A stretch of 64,000 nucleotides of DNA from CAKSST01 sp045535505 (lineage in GTDB: Bacteria > Bacillota > Clostridia > Oscillospirales > Acutalibacteraceae). Shown piece after piece: positions 1 through 6,888 of the stretch. Every line of letters starts with the position of its first letter. Position 1 is the first letter of the stretch. Below the pieces are notes generated by a model. It had not been told where the DNA came from and made no database searches. It worked only from the letters and a program-made list of their open reading frames with translations. The stretch covers positions 25,918 to 89,917 of the forward strand of contig JAZSLU010000028.1 in the NCBI GenBank assembly GCA_045535505.1, in the 5' to 3' direction. The position numbers and the translations under genes were made by a program.

Positions 1-211
1 CTTTAACCCTTTGTTTTGCTTTTAGCAACTGCTCATTTATGTCATTTCCGCCCTCGGCAAACTCACCGCCGCCGTAGGTAGAGCAGAATATGCAACCGCC
101 CACACCAACTTTGCCATCACGGTTAGGGCAAGTAAATCCCCCATCAAGCGACAGCTTGTAAACTTTACAGCCAAACTTATCTTTATAATATTCATTTGCT
201 GTTTTATACAC
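1..211 (-). CDS. YtqA/YhcC-type radical SAM protein, N-terminal part (runs off left edge)
   Basis: The first 70 codons of a minus-strand gene whose 3' end lies outside the window. It starts at GTG (209-211): an in-frame TAA sits immediately upstream and an AAGGCGG ribosome site lies about 9 nt before it. The protein carries LDGGFTCPNRDG (about residues 22-33) followed by GGCIFCS (38-44), the cysteine pattern that binds the 4Fe-4S cluster in the TIGR01212 family (YtqA of Bacillus, YhcC of E. coli). The family is predicted to use S-adenosylmethionine radical chemistry; its substrate is not settled as far as I know. Family assignment rests on this motif alone because the rest is missing. The gene is divergent from yitT. 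Confidence 0.85.
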   Translation of the reverse strand, partial: MYKTANEYYKDKFGCKVYKLSLDGGFTCPNRDGKVGVGGCIFCSTYGGGEFAEGGNDINEQLLKAKQRVK

Positions 212-273
212 TTAAAGTTCACCGCCTTCAAATAAAATTATACATCAATTTAATATTTGTTTCAAGCAATGCA

Positions 274-302
274 TTGACATACATTTTTTATGTTGATATA
301 AT
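274..302 (+). promoter_or_regulatory. Sigma-A promoter of yitT
   Basis: TTGACA (274-279), a 17-nt spacer, and TATAAT (297-302): both boxes match consensus exactly. Transcription should begin near 309, which puts the GGAG ribosome site (309-312) at the extreme 5' end of the message. Confidence 0.85.
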
Positions 303-321
303 CTTTTTGGAGATGATTTTT

Positions 322-1194
322 ATGCAAAAAACTAAAAATCTGCTTTCATACATCGGCATAATCGCAGCCGCGTTGTTGTTAGCTCTTAACTATCATATTT
401 TCATTGTTGAAAACAACTTTGCCCCCGCAGGTCTTAACGGTATCGCAACAATGATACAGTATAAAACAGGCTTTTCAATCAGTTATATGTCCTTGCTCAT
501 CAATATTCCTCTTTCGGTTTTCGCATATTTTTTAATACAAAAATCATTTGCCGTAAAAACCTTAGTTTTTTCACTTGTTTATTCTTTCACATTCTTGTAT
601 TTGCAAAACTTGGGTTTAAATAACATCCAATACAATGCGGGCGGTCACGACACAATTTATCCAGTTATAATAAGCGGTGTGCTATCGGGTGTTGTTTACG
701 GACTGTGTTTTAAAAATAACGGCTCAACAGGCGGAACAGACGTTGTCTCAAGATATATAACAAAAATAAAACCATCTACCAATTTTTTTATTGTGGTTTT
801 TATACTCAACGCTTTGGTTGCCGTACTTTCCTTGTTTGTATATTCCGAGGGCGAACTCAACTATAAACCTGTTGCCCTTTGCATAACCTATTGCTTTATA
901 TCAAACTTTATGGGCAACTATATCTTAAAAGGCACAAAAACAGCATTTAAATTTACAATTATAACTACACACACAAACGATATCCTCAAAGAGATTAATG
1001 AAATATTGCACCATAGCGCAACAAAAATCAATGCCGTAGGCACATATTCAAATACAAAAAAAGATGTGCTTATTTGTGTTGTTAATAAACACCAGCTTAA
1101 CGATTTTCAAAAAATAATAAAAAAATATCCCGACACTTTCTCTTTCTATGAGGTTATAAACGAAACTTTCGGCAACTTTAAACATATAAAATAA
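322..1194 (+). CDS. YitT family membrane protein (DUF161/DUF2179)
   Basis: A 290-residue integral membrane protein of the YitT family. The first ~200 residues hold about six hydrophobic segments, with the conserved Asn/Gly-rich NNGSTGGTDVV stretch near residue 140-150. The last ~80 residues form a soluble DUF2179 domain (starting near TAFKFTIITT). Members are widespread in Firmicutes; the transported substrate is unknown. I chose ATG 322 because GGAG at 309-312 is 9 nt upstream; an ATG at 313 in the same frame is too close to it. The longer frame back to 196 would overlap the promoter. The gene ends at a hairpin shared with convergent spoVAC. Confidence 0.88.
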   Translation: MQKTKNLLSYIGIIAAALLLALNYHIFIVENNFAPAGLNGIATMIQYKTGFSISYMSLLINIPLSVFAYFLIQKSFAVKTLVFSLVYSFTFLYLQNLGLNNIQYNAGGHDTIYPVIISGVLSGVVYGLCFKNNGSTGGTDVVSRYITKIKPSTNFFIVVFILNALVAVLSLFVYSEGELNYKPVALCITYCFISNFMGNYILKGTKTAFKFTIITTHTNDILKEINEILHHSATKINAVGTYSNTKKDVLICVVNKHQLNDFQKIIKKYPDTFSFYEVINETFGNFKHIK

Positions 1195-1203
1195 AGATTT
1201 TAC

Positions 1204-1242
1204 ATTAACAAGGCTTGACCGAATCGGTCAAGCCTTGTTAAT
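1204..1242. terminator. Bidirectional terminator between yitT and spoVAC
   Basis: An 18-bp perfect inverted repeat (1204-1221 pairing with 1225-1242) with a 3-nt AAT centre. It lies between two converging genes and touches the spoVAC stop codon. The flanks are AT-rich rather than long T-runs. Confidence 0.75.
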
Positions 1243-1688
1243 TAGAATAAAGTTGTTACCCAATAAATAACTCCATAAATCACACTCGCTACTGTACCAT
1301 ACACAATCACCGGCCCTGCAATTGTAAACATCTTCGCTCCAACGCCTAAGACAAACCCCTCGTTCTTAAACTCAATAGCGGGTGATGTCACAGCGTTAGA
1401 AAAACCTGTTATCGGCACTAACACACCTGCACCACAATAGCGTGCAATATCGTCAAAAACACCAATAGCGGTAAGTGCCGCCGCAATAAAAATAAGAGAT
1501 ACGCAAACAAGACCTCGTGCATCAATTTCTTCCATTCCAAAACCTTTATAAAGTTCAAAAAACAGTTGCCCTATAACACATACAAATCCGCCCGAAACGT
1601 ATGCAAAAATAAAATCACGCAGTTTTGGTGACGGCTTTGATGCCGCCTTTACCATTTGTGAATATTCCTGCTTGTTTGTTTTAAGCAT
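1242..1688 (-). CDS. spoVAC: Stage V sporulation protein AC
   Basis: A small membrane protein of the SpoVAC/SpoVAEB family, part of the SpoVA channel that moves Ca-dipicolinate into the forespore and releases it on germination. It has four hydrophobic segments and the family signature GVGAKMFTIAGPVIVYG in the C-terminal third, plus PITGFSNAV near the middle. Length (148-152 residues) fits the family. ATG at 1688 follows AGGA closely; an upstream GTG at 1700 is possible but has its SD-like GG abutting it. Other spoVA genes (AD, AE) are not adjacent, so the operon is either split or this is a stand-alone copy. Its product works with dpaAB, 7 kb away. I see no clear sigma-G promoter. Confidence 0.9.
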   Translation of the reverse strand: MLKTNKQEYSQMVKAASKPSPKLRDFIFAYVSGGFVCVIGQLFFELYKGFGMEEIDARGLVCVSLIFIAAALTAIGVFDDIARYCGAGVLVPITGFSNAVTSPAIEFKNEGFVLGVGAKMFTIAGPVIVYGTVASVIYGVIYWVTTLF

Positions 1689-1777
1689 TTTTCCTATCAC
1701 CCTAACAAAAATTTGTTAATTTTATCTTTTCACATATAACAGCGGTTATTCAGCAATAATAATTTCGGGGTGAAAAA

Positions 1778-2446
1778 ATGGAACTTATACGTCTTGAAAA
1801 CGTTTCAAAATTATATTCGTCGCAATCACTTTCGGTGTGCGCTTTAAAAGACATCAATATCAGTATAGATAAAGGAGAATTTGTTGCAATAACAGGAGCG
1901 TCGGGTTCGGGCAAATCTACTTTGATGAATATTTTGGGTTGCCTTGATGTACAAACCAAAGGAAAATATTATCTTGATGGGATAAACACTCTAAAACTCT
2001 CAGACCGCAAACTTTCAACTTTGCGCAACAAAAACATAGGCTTTGTTTTTCAAAGCTACAATCTGCTACCGGCACTAAACGCCATAGACAATGTATGTTT
2101 GCCGCTTGTTTATCGAGGCTACCCAAAAAATGAATGTATAAAACTTGCTAAAGATGCGCTAAACAGCGTTGGTTTGCAAGATAGAGCTGAGCATCTGCCT
2201 TGTCAGCTTTCAGGCGGACAACAACAACGCATTGCCATTGCTCGCGCACTTGTTTATACGCCAAAAATCATTCTTGCTGACGAACCAACAGGCAATTTAG
2301 ACAGCGTATCAAGCGGTGTCGTAATGCAACAACTTGCCTCACTTAACAAAAAGGGTTGCACCGTTATTGTAATAACACATAACCACTTGCCAAATGTAGA
2401 ATTAACAAAACAAATTAAAATTAAAGACGGCTGTCTGGTGCAATAA
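1778..2446 (+). CDS. ABC transporter ATP-binding protein (MacB/LolD/FtsE type), orphan
   Basis: A 222-residue nucleotide-binding subunit. Walker A GASGSGKST (about residues 40-48), Q-loop QSYNLLPALN, signature LSGGQQQRIAIARAL (about 145) and Walker B ILADEPTGNLDS are all intact. Sequence style (EFVAITGASGSGKSTLMNILG, then GNLDS) is that of the MacB/LolD/YvrO branch that powers lipoprotein export or antimicrobial-peptide efflux. The start follows GGGGTGAAAAA. No FtsX/MacB-like permease is adjacent: spoVAC lies upstream on the other strand and a terminator follows at once, so the partner must be encoded elsewhere or absent. Confidence 0.88.
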   Translation: MELIRLENVSKLYSSQSLSVCALKDINISIDKGEFVAITGASGSGKSTLMNILGCLDVQTKGKYYLDGINTLKLSDRKLSTLRNKNIGFVFQSYNLLPALNAIDNVCLPLVYRGYPKNECIKLAKDALNSVGLQDRAEHLPCQLSGGQQQRIAIARALVYTPKIILADEPTGNLDSVSSGVVMQQLASLNKKGCTVIVITHNHLPNVELTKQIKIKDGCLVQ

Positions 2447-2475
2447 AAAAAGACCGAAAACGGTCTTTTTGTTTT
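2447..2475. terminator. Terminator after ABC ATPase / rpe
   Basis: AAAAAGACCG (2447-2456), AAAA loop, CGGTCTTTTT (2461-2470) with further T bases. It begins directly after the ATPase stop and ends at the rpe stop, so it can serve both strands. Confidence 0.88.
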
Positions 2476-2476
2476 A

Positions 2477-3121
2477 TTATAAAGTTTTAATCTCTTTTGC
2501 GGTTTTGGTCATATCCTCGGAGTCAAAAAGATAACTGCCGACAACCAGCACGTTTGCACCCGCATTGGCGGCCAAAGGTGCCGTTTCCTTGTTAATACCG
2601 CCGTCAACCTCCAAATCACAAACAATGCCCTGACGTGCAATTTCAGCTTTTAATGCAGAAAGTTTATCAAGTGCCATAGGCATAAATTTTTGTCCGCCAA
2701 AACCCGGTTCAACCGACATAACAAGCACCATATCGCAAAGCTCTAAATATTTAAATATTTCTTGTGCCGGGGTACAGGGTTTTATAGTAAGACAACTTTT
2801 TATACCTAAAGAGCGTATAGCTTTTAAGGTGTCTGCAACGTCTGAACCTGCCTCATAATGAAATCCCAACAGATCAGATACTTCGGCAAACTGCTCAATA
2901 TAGCGGTGTGGACGATCAATCATAAGATGGGTATCAAGCGGAATGTCTGTGTGTTTTCTTATAGATTTTATAACGGGCGCACCGAAAGAAATATTAGGAA
3001 CAAATAAGCCATCCATAACATCAAGGTGAAGCATATCCACACCGGCGGCTTTAAGTTTTTCCATACTGTCTTCCAAACGCAAAAAGTCAGCTGTTAAAAC
3101 TGACGGTGATAATTTAATCAA
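2477..3121 (-). CDS. rpe: Ribulose-phosphate 3-epimerase
   Basis: Interconverts ribulose-5-phosphate and xylulose-5-phosphate in the non-oxidative pentose phosphate pathway. The 214-residue TIM barrel carries the family motifs in order: LSPSVLTADF, HLDVMDGLFVPNISFG, DTHLMIDRP, VMSVEPGFGGQKF and EVDGGI, including the metal-binding His/Asp positions. Start chosen at TTG 3119-3121, because GGAGG lies 9 nt upstream and the family sequence begins here (IKLSPSVL); the 16 extra upstream codons overlap the promoter. Transcribed alone, divergent from the CofE-like gene. Confidence 0.95.
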   Translation of the reverse strand: MIKLSPSVLTADFLRLEDSMEKLKAAGVDMLHLDVMDGLFVPNISFGAPVIKSIRKHTDIPLDTHLMIDRPHRYIEQFAEVSDLLGFHYEAGSDVADTLKAIRSLGIKSCLTIKPCTPAQEIFKYLELCDMVLVMSVEPGFGGQKFMPMALDKLSALKAEIARQGIVCDLEVDGGINKETAPLAANAGANVLVVGSYLFDSEDMTKTAKEIKTL

Positions 3122-3158
3122 AATAAAACGCCTCCGTAAAGCAAAATAAACTACACCT

Positions 3159-3187
3159 ATTTTACACAAAGCGTATTAATTTGTCAA
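3159..3187 (-). promoter_or_regulatory. Sigma-A promoter of rpe
   Basis: Minus strand TTGACA (complement of 3182-3187), 17-nt spacer, TAAAAT (complement of 3159-3164). Confidence 0.8.
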
Positions 3188-3194
3188 TTTAATA

Positions 3195-3223
3195 TTGAAT
3201 TTAATACAAAAACATACTATAAT
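3195..3223 (+). promoter_or_regulatory. Sigma-A promoter of the CofE-like gene
   Basis: TTGAAT (3195-3200), 17-nt spacer, TATAAT (3218-3223), back-to-back with the rpe promoter. Confidence 0.72.
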
Positions 3224-3280
3224 ATATATTTAGTAAGATATCGCAATAAAAAAGAATTTTAATATAAAGGATTTGTTGTA

Positions 3281-4033
3281 ATGAGTTTACCAGATATGAA
3301 AGGCATTCGCCCCAACAGAGGTAAAAAATTAATTGCCGAAACCGATAAAGGCAAATTTGCACGTTACCCCATAAAAACACACGTTGTTAAAAGCGGTGAC
3401 AGCCTTTTTGATATAATGGATAAGTACGTCAAGCCTTACCTTGCCGAAGGTGACGGAATTTTCTTAAGCGAAAAAATGGTTGCCATAAGCCAAGGCAGAT
3501 CCTTCCCTATTGACGAAATCAAGGTGGGTTGGCTTGCAAAATTCCTTGTTAAGTTTGTTACAAAATCACCTTACGGCATAGGTCTTGGCAGTCCCTACAC
3601 AATGCAAATTGCACTGGACGATATCGGCTTTCCGCTCATTTTCCTCGGTTGCATCTGTGCCGCTTTCACAAAGCCGTTCGGCATTCGCGGTGTGTTCTAT
3701 AACGTTGTGGGCATGCGCGCCCGCGCCATTGACGGTCCGGGCGAATATGTTATTCCCCCTTACAACAAACACGCAAAATTAGCGCCCTTAAAACCAAATA
3801 AGGTCTGCAAAGAACTTGCCGAATATACAGGCTGCCATGTTGTGATTATCGACGCTAACGATTTAGGTCTTAACATATTAGGCAATTCAGGCAAAGAGGT
3901 TGACCTAAAACTCGCCCGTCAAATGTTTGGGGACAACCCTCTCGACCAGTCCGACCAACAAACTCCTATTGCTATTGCAAGAAAAATGCCTGACGACTAT
4001 GTCGAGCCCGATTGGGACAATCTTGAAGAATAA
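3281..4033 (+). CDS. F420-0:L-glutamate ligase-like protein (CofE fold)
   Basis: A 250-residue protein of the F420_ligase superfamily (PF01996-like). What I see is the family-type stretch DGIFLSEKMVAISQGR (about residues 58-73), followed by a Gly-rich segment (YGIGLGSPYTMQIAL) and a C-terminal part with VVIIDANDLGLNILG. In archaea and actinobacteria CofE adds glutamate to coenzyme F420-0; clostridia of this type are not known to make F420, so the substrate here is open. It may be a glutamate ligase acting on another metabolite. ATG 3281 follows AAAGGA at good spacing. The gene is monocistronic, with its own promoter and terminator. Confidence 0.7.
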   Translation: MSLPDMKGIRPNRGKKLIAETDKGKFARYPIKTHVVKSGDSLFDIMDKYVKPYLAEGDGIFLSEKMVAISQGRSFPIDEIKVGWLAKFLVKFVTKSPYGIGLGSPYTMQIALDDIGFPLIFLGCICAAFTKPFGIRGVFYNVVGMRARAIDGPGEYVIPPYNKHAKLAPLKPNKVCKELAEYTGCHVVIIDANDLGLNILGNSGKEVDLKLARQMFGDNPLDQSDQQTPIAIARKMPDDYVEPDWDNLEE

Positions 4034-4035
4034 AT

Positions 4036-4080
4036 AATTAAAAGGCTTTAAGCAATCATAACGCTTAAAGCCTTTTAATT
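4036..4080. terminator. Bidirectional terminator (CofE-like gene / deacetylase gene)
   Basis: 18-bp perfect stem, 4036-4053 with 4063-4080, 9-nt loop, T/A-rich ends on both sides. It overlaps the stop codon of the converging deacetylase gene. Confidence 0.85.
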
Positions 4081-5058
4081 TGCAATTTTATTATAAAATT
4101 CGGGACTAGTCTCAGTAAGCACCTCAAAACGATACCCCATATCAACCAGTTGTTTCACCATTGAAGGCAACGCATCAATAGTTGTCTTTTTGCTCTTGGC
4201 ATCATGCATTAAAACACATATATCACCTTTGTTTTTTGCTTTAGAGACAACATTTTTTGCAATTTGTTTTGCTGTATATTTTACACCCGAAGCATCGCCC
4301 GAATTAACGTTCCAATCAAAATATCTATACCCTTTAATTTGTACGCCCGCCGCAATCTCACTCATAATTCCGGTGCAGTATTTTTTGCTTACCGTGTTGT
4401 TGCTGCCGCCTGGAAAACGTATAATTTTTGTGCGAATTCCAATATACTTATAAACCAAATCATCAATAGTCTGCAAGTCCTTATAATAGCCTTGTGGGCT
4501 CGAATAAACATCTGCCCATACGTGAGTATTTGAATGTAGAGCCACAGCATGACCCGCTTTATAAATATCATCAAGATAATCGTCAAGGTATGGTGTGTTA
4601 ACCACAAAAAATGTTGCCTTAACACCCAATTCGTCCAACTGTTTTAGCAATTTGGGTGTTGAAGCCGAGGGACCGTCGTCAAAGGTCAAGTAACAAACTT
4701 TACTGCCTGTTTTGTTGTCCCCCGGCTTTTTAAGACTTGAGTTTTTAATAAGGCTTTTCTTTGCCTTTTCAAGCTCAGACTGAATTTTTGCAATTTCAGC
4801 CGTTTTTTCGTCTATTGTTTTTTGCTGTTCACTAATTTTTTGCTGTAACTGAGCATTCTCATTTTCCTTTTGCACAAGCTTTTCTTCGAGTTGGTCAATC
4901 TGTGTAACAAGCTCATCATTTTCCTGCTGTTGCAAATTTATAACATCAATCTTTTGTGCTATAAAGTAATATGCCGTACCACCTAAAAGCCCAAGCGCCA
5001 ATACAATAGCAATAACAGATAACACCATTTTGTTAAATATTGCCGAGCGTAATTTCAT
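4075..5058 (-). CDS. Membrane-anchored polysaccharide deacetylase (NodB domain)
   Basis: A 327-residue cell-surface protein: an N-terminal membrane helix (about residues 9-33), a Gln/Glu/Lys-rich coiled coil (about 38-100), then a NodB domain (about 118-320). All five NodB motifs are present: TFDDGPS, HSNTH, RFPGGS, DWNVNSGD and LMHD, so it should be an active metal-dependent N-deacetylase. Peptidoglycan GlcNAc is the usual target of such anchored enzymes (PgdA-type); a role in spore cortex is an alternative. Start at ATG 5058 because AAAGGAGGTGA lies just upstream; the longer frame to 5100 reads through that site. It has its own promoter. Confidence 0.9.
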   Translation of the reverse strand: MKLRSAIFNKMVLSVIAIVLALGLLGGTAYYFIAQKIDVINLQQQENDELVTQIDQLEEKLVQKENENAQLQQKISEQQKTIDEKTAEIAKIQSELEKAKKSLIKNSSLKKPGDNKTGSKVCYLTFDDGPSASTPKLLKQLDELGVKATFFVVNTPYLDDYLDDIYKAGHAVALHSNTHVWADVYSSPQGYYKDLQTIDDLVYKYIGIRTKIIRFPGGSNNTVSKKYCTGIMSEIAAGVQIKGYRYFDWNVNSGDASGVKYTAKQIAKNVVSKAKNKGDICVLMHDAKSKKTTIDALPSMVKQLVDMGYRFEVLTETSPEFYNKIAN

Positions 5059-5090
5059 TTTCTCTTCACCTCCTTTTACATTTTTCGATA

Positions 5091-5119
5091 ATTTTATCAA
5101 ATTTTCGACAAAAAATCAA
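5091..5119 (-). promoter_or_regulatory. Sigma-A promoter of the deacetylase gene
   Basis: Minus strand TTGATT (complement of 5114-5119), 17-nt spacer, TAAAAT (complement of 5091-5096). Confidence 0.72.
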
Positions 5120-5178
5120 TATACTATGTCTGCTTTTTATCGGCATTTTTTGGTAACAGACTTTTTTAGTTGGAATAT

Positions 5179-5280
5179 TATAATTTAGGGGCAAAAAAGG
5201 GATTCCCGTTATATCGGCGGTTGCCATGGCATTAACCCAAAGAAATACCGATTAAACTGTTTTTTAAAGCCCCTTTTATA
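5179..5280 (+). ncRNA. Candidate small structured RNA, unidentified
   Basis: An intergenic element that no gene explains. TATAAT at 5179-5184 precedes a sequence with nested pairing: AGGGGC (5187-5192) with GCCCCT (5269-5274); ATCGG (5213-5217) with CCGAT (5248-5252); GGTT (5219-5222) with AACC (5234-5237) around a self-complementary GCCATGGC. The GCCCC arm is followed by TTTT. It sits outside both neighbouring units: the deacetylase promoter is at 5091-5119 and the YesL-operon terminator at 5284-5313. No convincing -35 box was found, and I do not recognise the structure as a known riboswitch, 6S or SRP RNA. The pairing is symmetric, so the strand is uncertain. Confidence 0.35.
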
Positions 5281-5283
5281 TAA

Positions 5284-5313
5284 AAACCGCAGTAGCATCA
5301 GCTACTGCGGTTT
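5284..5313 (-). terminator. Terminator of the murC operon
   Basis: 13-bp perfect stem (5284-5296 with 5301-5313), ATCA loop, followed on the minus strand by TTTTTATAT. It lies 15 nt past the YesL-family stop codon. Confidence 0.92.
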
Positions 5314-5327
5314 ATCCTTTTCTATTT

Positions 5328-6149
5328 TTAAATTGTATCGGTAAAAACGTTATCGTCATCTTTGTCTTTTGGCACTTCAAGGCCTAAATTTTTCCGCTTT
5401 TCAATATCCTCATCAGGATGATTTTCATAATAGGGGTCTATTAAAATTTTCTTTATAACAGGAAAAATGTTTTGTTCAATAACAAGCATTCTAAACATTG
5501 GGAAAATTGTTACCATTAAAAACATTGCTATAACAAAACCTATCGAACCAAAGAAAACAATAAGTGCCGCAAGTGCCACATAGCAAGGCAACAAACAAGC
5601 AAAAATTACGAGATTTTTCTTTATACCAATAAGTGCAAGTTTAAAACTGTTTGAGTAAACCTGACGCAAATTATATTTAAAGGTTATTATAAGAGTCCAA
5701 ATGTAATAGTTCATCATAATAAATATAATAAGCATAAACATTACAATACCGAAACAAACCGTTTCCCAAGAAACCGCATTTTTTGCAACTGCCATCGCTT
5801 CAAAATAATATTCGGTAGCAAAAATTAGCACAGCAGTAATTATAATGTTTATTATTCCCGCAAACAAACCCTGCTTTAAGTTCTTTTTAATACTGCCAAA
5901 AAAATCAGATGTGCCAAAAGAATGCTGTTTTGTTGCAAAACTTCTTGCTATGTACGTTGCGCCCACAAACCCAAGCCCCGAAGTAATCAATGGAATGCTC
6001 AACAATACGAGCCAACAATTTACTGTAACAAAATGCCAAAAATGGCCGAAATAATTTTCAAAAAAGGCAAAAAAGCCTCGTTTTTGGGGCTCGTTTTTAG
6101 AAACACCGTCGCCCTCTTTTTCAAACTCACGCAATTTAAAAAGTGACAT
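5328..6149 (-). CDS. YesL family (DUF624) membrane protein
   Basis: A 273-residue protein with about six membrane segments, beginning with the typical DUF624 region (FFENYFGHFWHFVTVNCWLVL, followed by a PL..GLGFVGATY segment near residues 50-65). The C-terminus is charged and cytoplasmic. Family function is unknown; YesL of B. subtilis sits among sugar-degradation genes. ATG 6149 directly follows the TAA of the upstream gene, with GGAGGC as ribosome site, so translation is coupled. It is the last gene of murC-6150-5328. Its place beside murC hints at an envelope-related job, which is inference only. Confidence 0.82.
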   Translation of the reverse strand: MSLFKLREFEKEGDGVSKNEPQKRGFFAFFENYFGHFWHFVTVNCWLVLLSIPLITSGLGFVGATYIARSFATKQHSFGTSDFFGSIKKNLKQGLFAGIINIIITAVLIFATEYYFEAMAVAKNAVSWETVCFGIVMFMLIIFIMMNYYIWTLIITFKYNLRQVYSNSFKLALIGIKKNLVIFACLLPCYVALAALIVFFGSIGFVIAMFLMVTIFPMFRMLVIEQNIFPVIKKILIDPYYENHPDEDIEKRKNLGLEVPKDKDDDNVFTDTI

Positions 6150-6884
6150 TTATTTGCCTCCGCCGTTTTTGCCGTAAACAACATTTTTACGCATAATAAT
6201 ATTTTTATAACCCATATAATAACCAAACCAGCTAACAAGTGCAAGTGCAAATAATATTGCAAGTAAAGGCAGATATGACCACCACGCCAACTGTAAAGCC
6301 TTTGTTGCGCCGTTACAAGAAAGCTCAGTTAAATAAAACATACTGTAGTTTACAATTTTATATATTGGCAATGCAATACTTATTTTTATGAACTTTTCTG
6401 CAATTACAAGCAAATAAATTATAAAAAACGGCAAGGTTGCAAGCAGTCCAAGCTTAAAGCCAAAATGTTTGCTGCCCAAAGCACCCCCGTGCTCAACCTT
6501 TGCGTTGTCCTCGTGTCCCTTGTTCCAAGCATAACCGTAAATCAGATAGCAAAACATTATCGCCGTCAATATCTGCACAATAACCTTAACAGCAACGTTA
6601 GCGCCCTCGCTTAACAGACGTATGGGTTGTTTATAAATGTCTGCCTCATCGTAATTAGCAAGTTTTTGGTCCTCGCCATCGGCATAATAATATGCATAAG
6701 CATATTCATAACCATCTTGCTCGGTTTTTTTATAAACCTCATATCCAACCTGTTCGGAAAAAGCAGATACTGCAAACATGGTTATAAACACATAAACTAT
6801 TATTGATAAAACCGCAATACCCACCTGCGATAATGCCAAGCGCAAAGCTCTAAGAATATTCTGTTTGGTTAAAAGAGTGTTCAT
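6150..6884 (-). CDS. Uncharacterised membrane protein in the murC operon
   Basis: A 244-residue protein I cannot assign. It has an N-terminal membrane helix (about residues 18-42), a ~55-residue tyrosine-rich acidic extracytoplasmic loop (AYAYYYADGEDQK and similar), then about four more helices (about 98-120, 147-170, 180-195, 200-225) and a short basic tail. It starts 5 nt after the murC stop, with its ribosome site (GAGGGA) inside the murC 3' end, and abuts the YesL-family gene. The tight coupling on both sides suggests the two membrane proteins act together, perhaps as a complex. Confidence 0.8.
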   Translation of the reverse strand: MNTLLTKQNILRALRLALSQVGIAVLSIIVYVFITMFAVSAFSEQVGYEVYKKTEQDGYEYAYAYYYADGEDQKLANYDEADIYKQPIRLLSEGANVAVKVIVQILTAIMFCYLIYGYAWNKGHEDNAKVEHGGALGSKHFGFKLGLLATLPFFIIYLLVIAEKFIKISIALPIYKIVNYSMFYLTELSCNGATKALQLAWWSYLPLLAILFALALVSWFGYYMGYKNIIMRKNVVYGKNGGGK

Positions 6885-6888
6885 TTTT

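Noticed and set aside
37..231. 64-codon minus-strand frame with a TTG start at the left edge
   Set aside because: It is a shadow: the overlapping frame starting at GTG 211 encodes a clear radical SAM cysteine motif.
5179..5280. The structured element as SRP RNA, 6S RNA or a c-di-GMP riboswitch
   Set aside because: The SRP apical loop, the 6S size and bulge layout, and the GEMM core are all absent.
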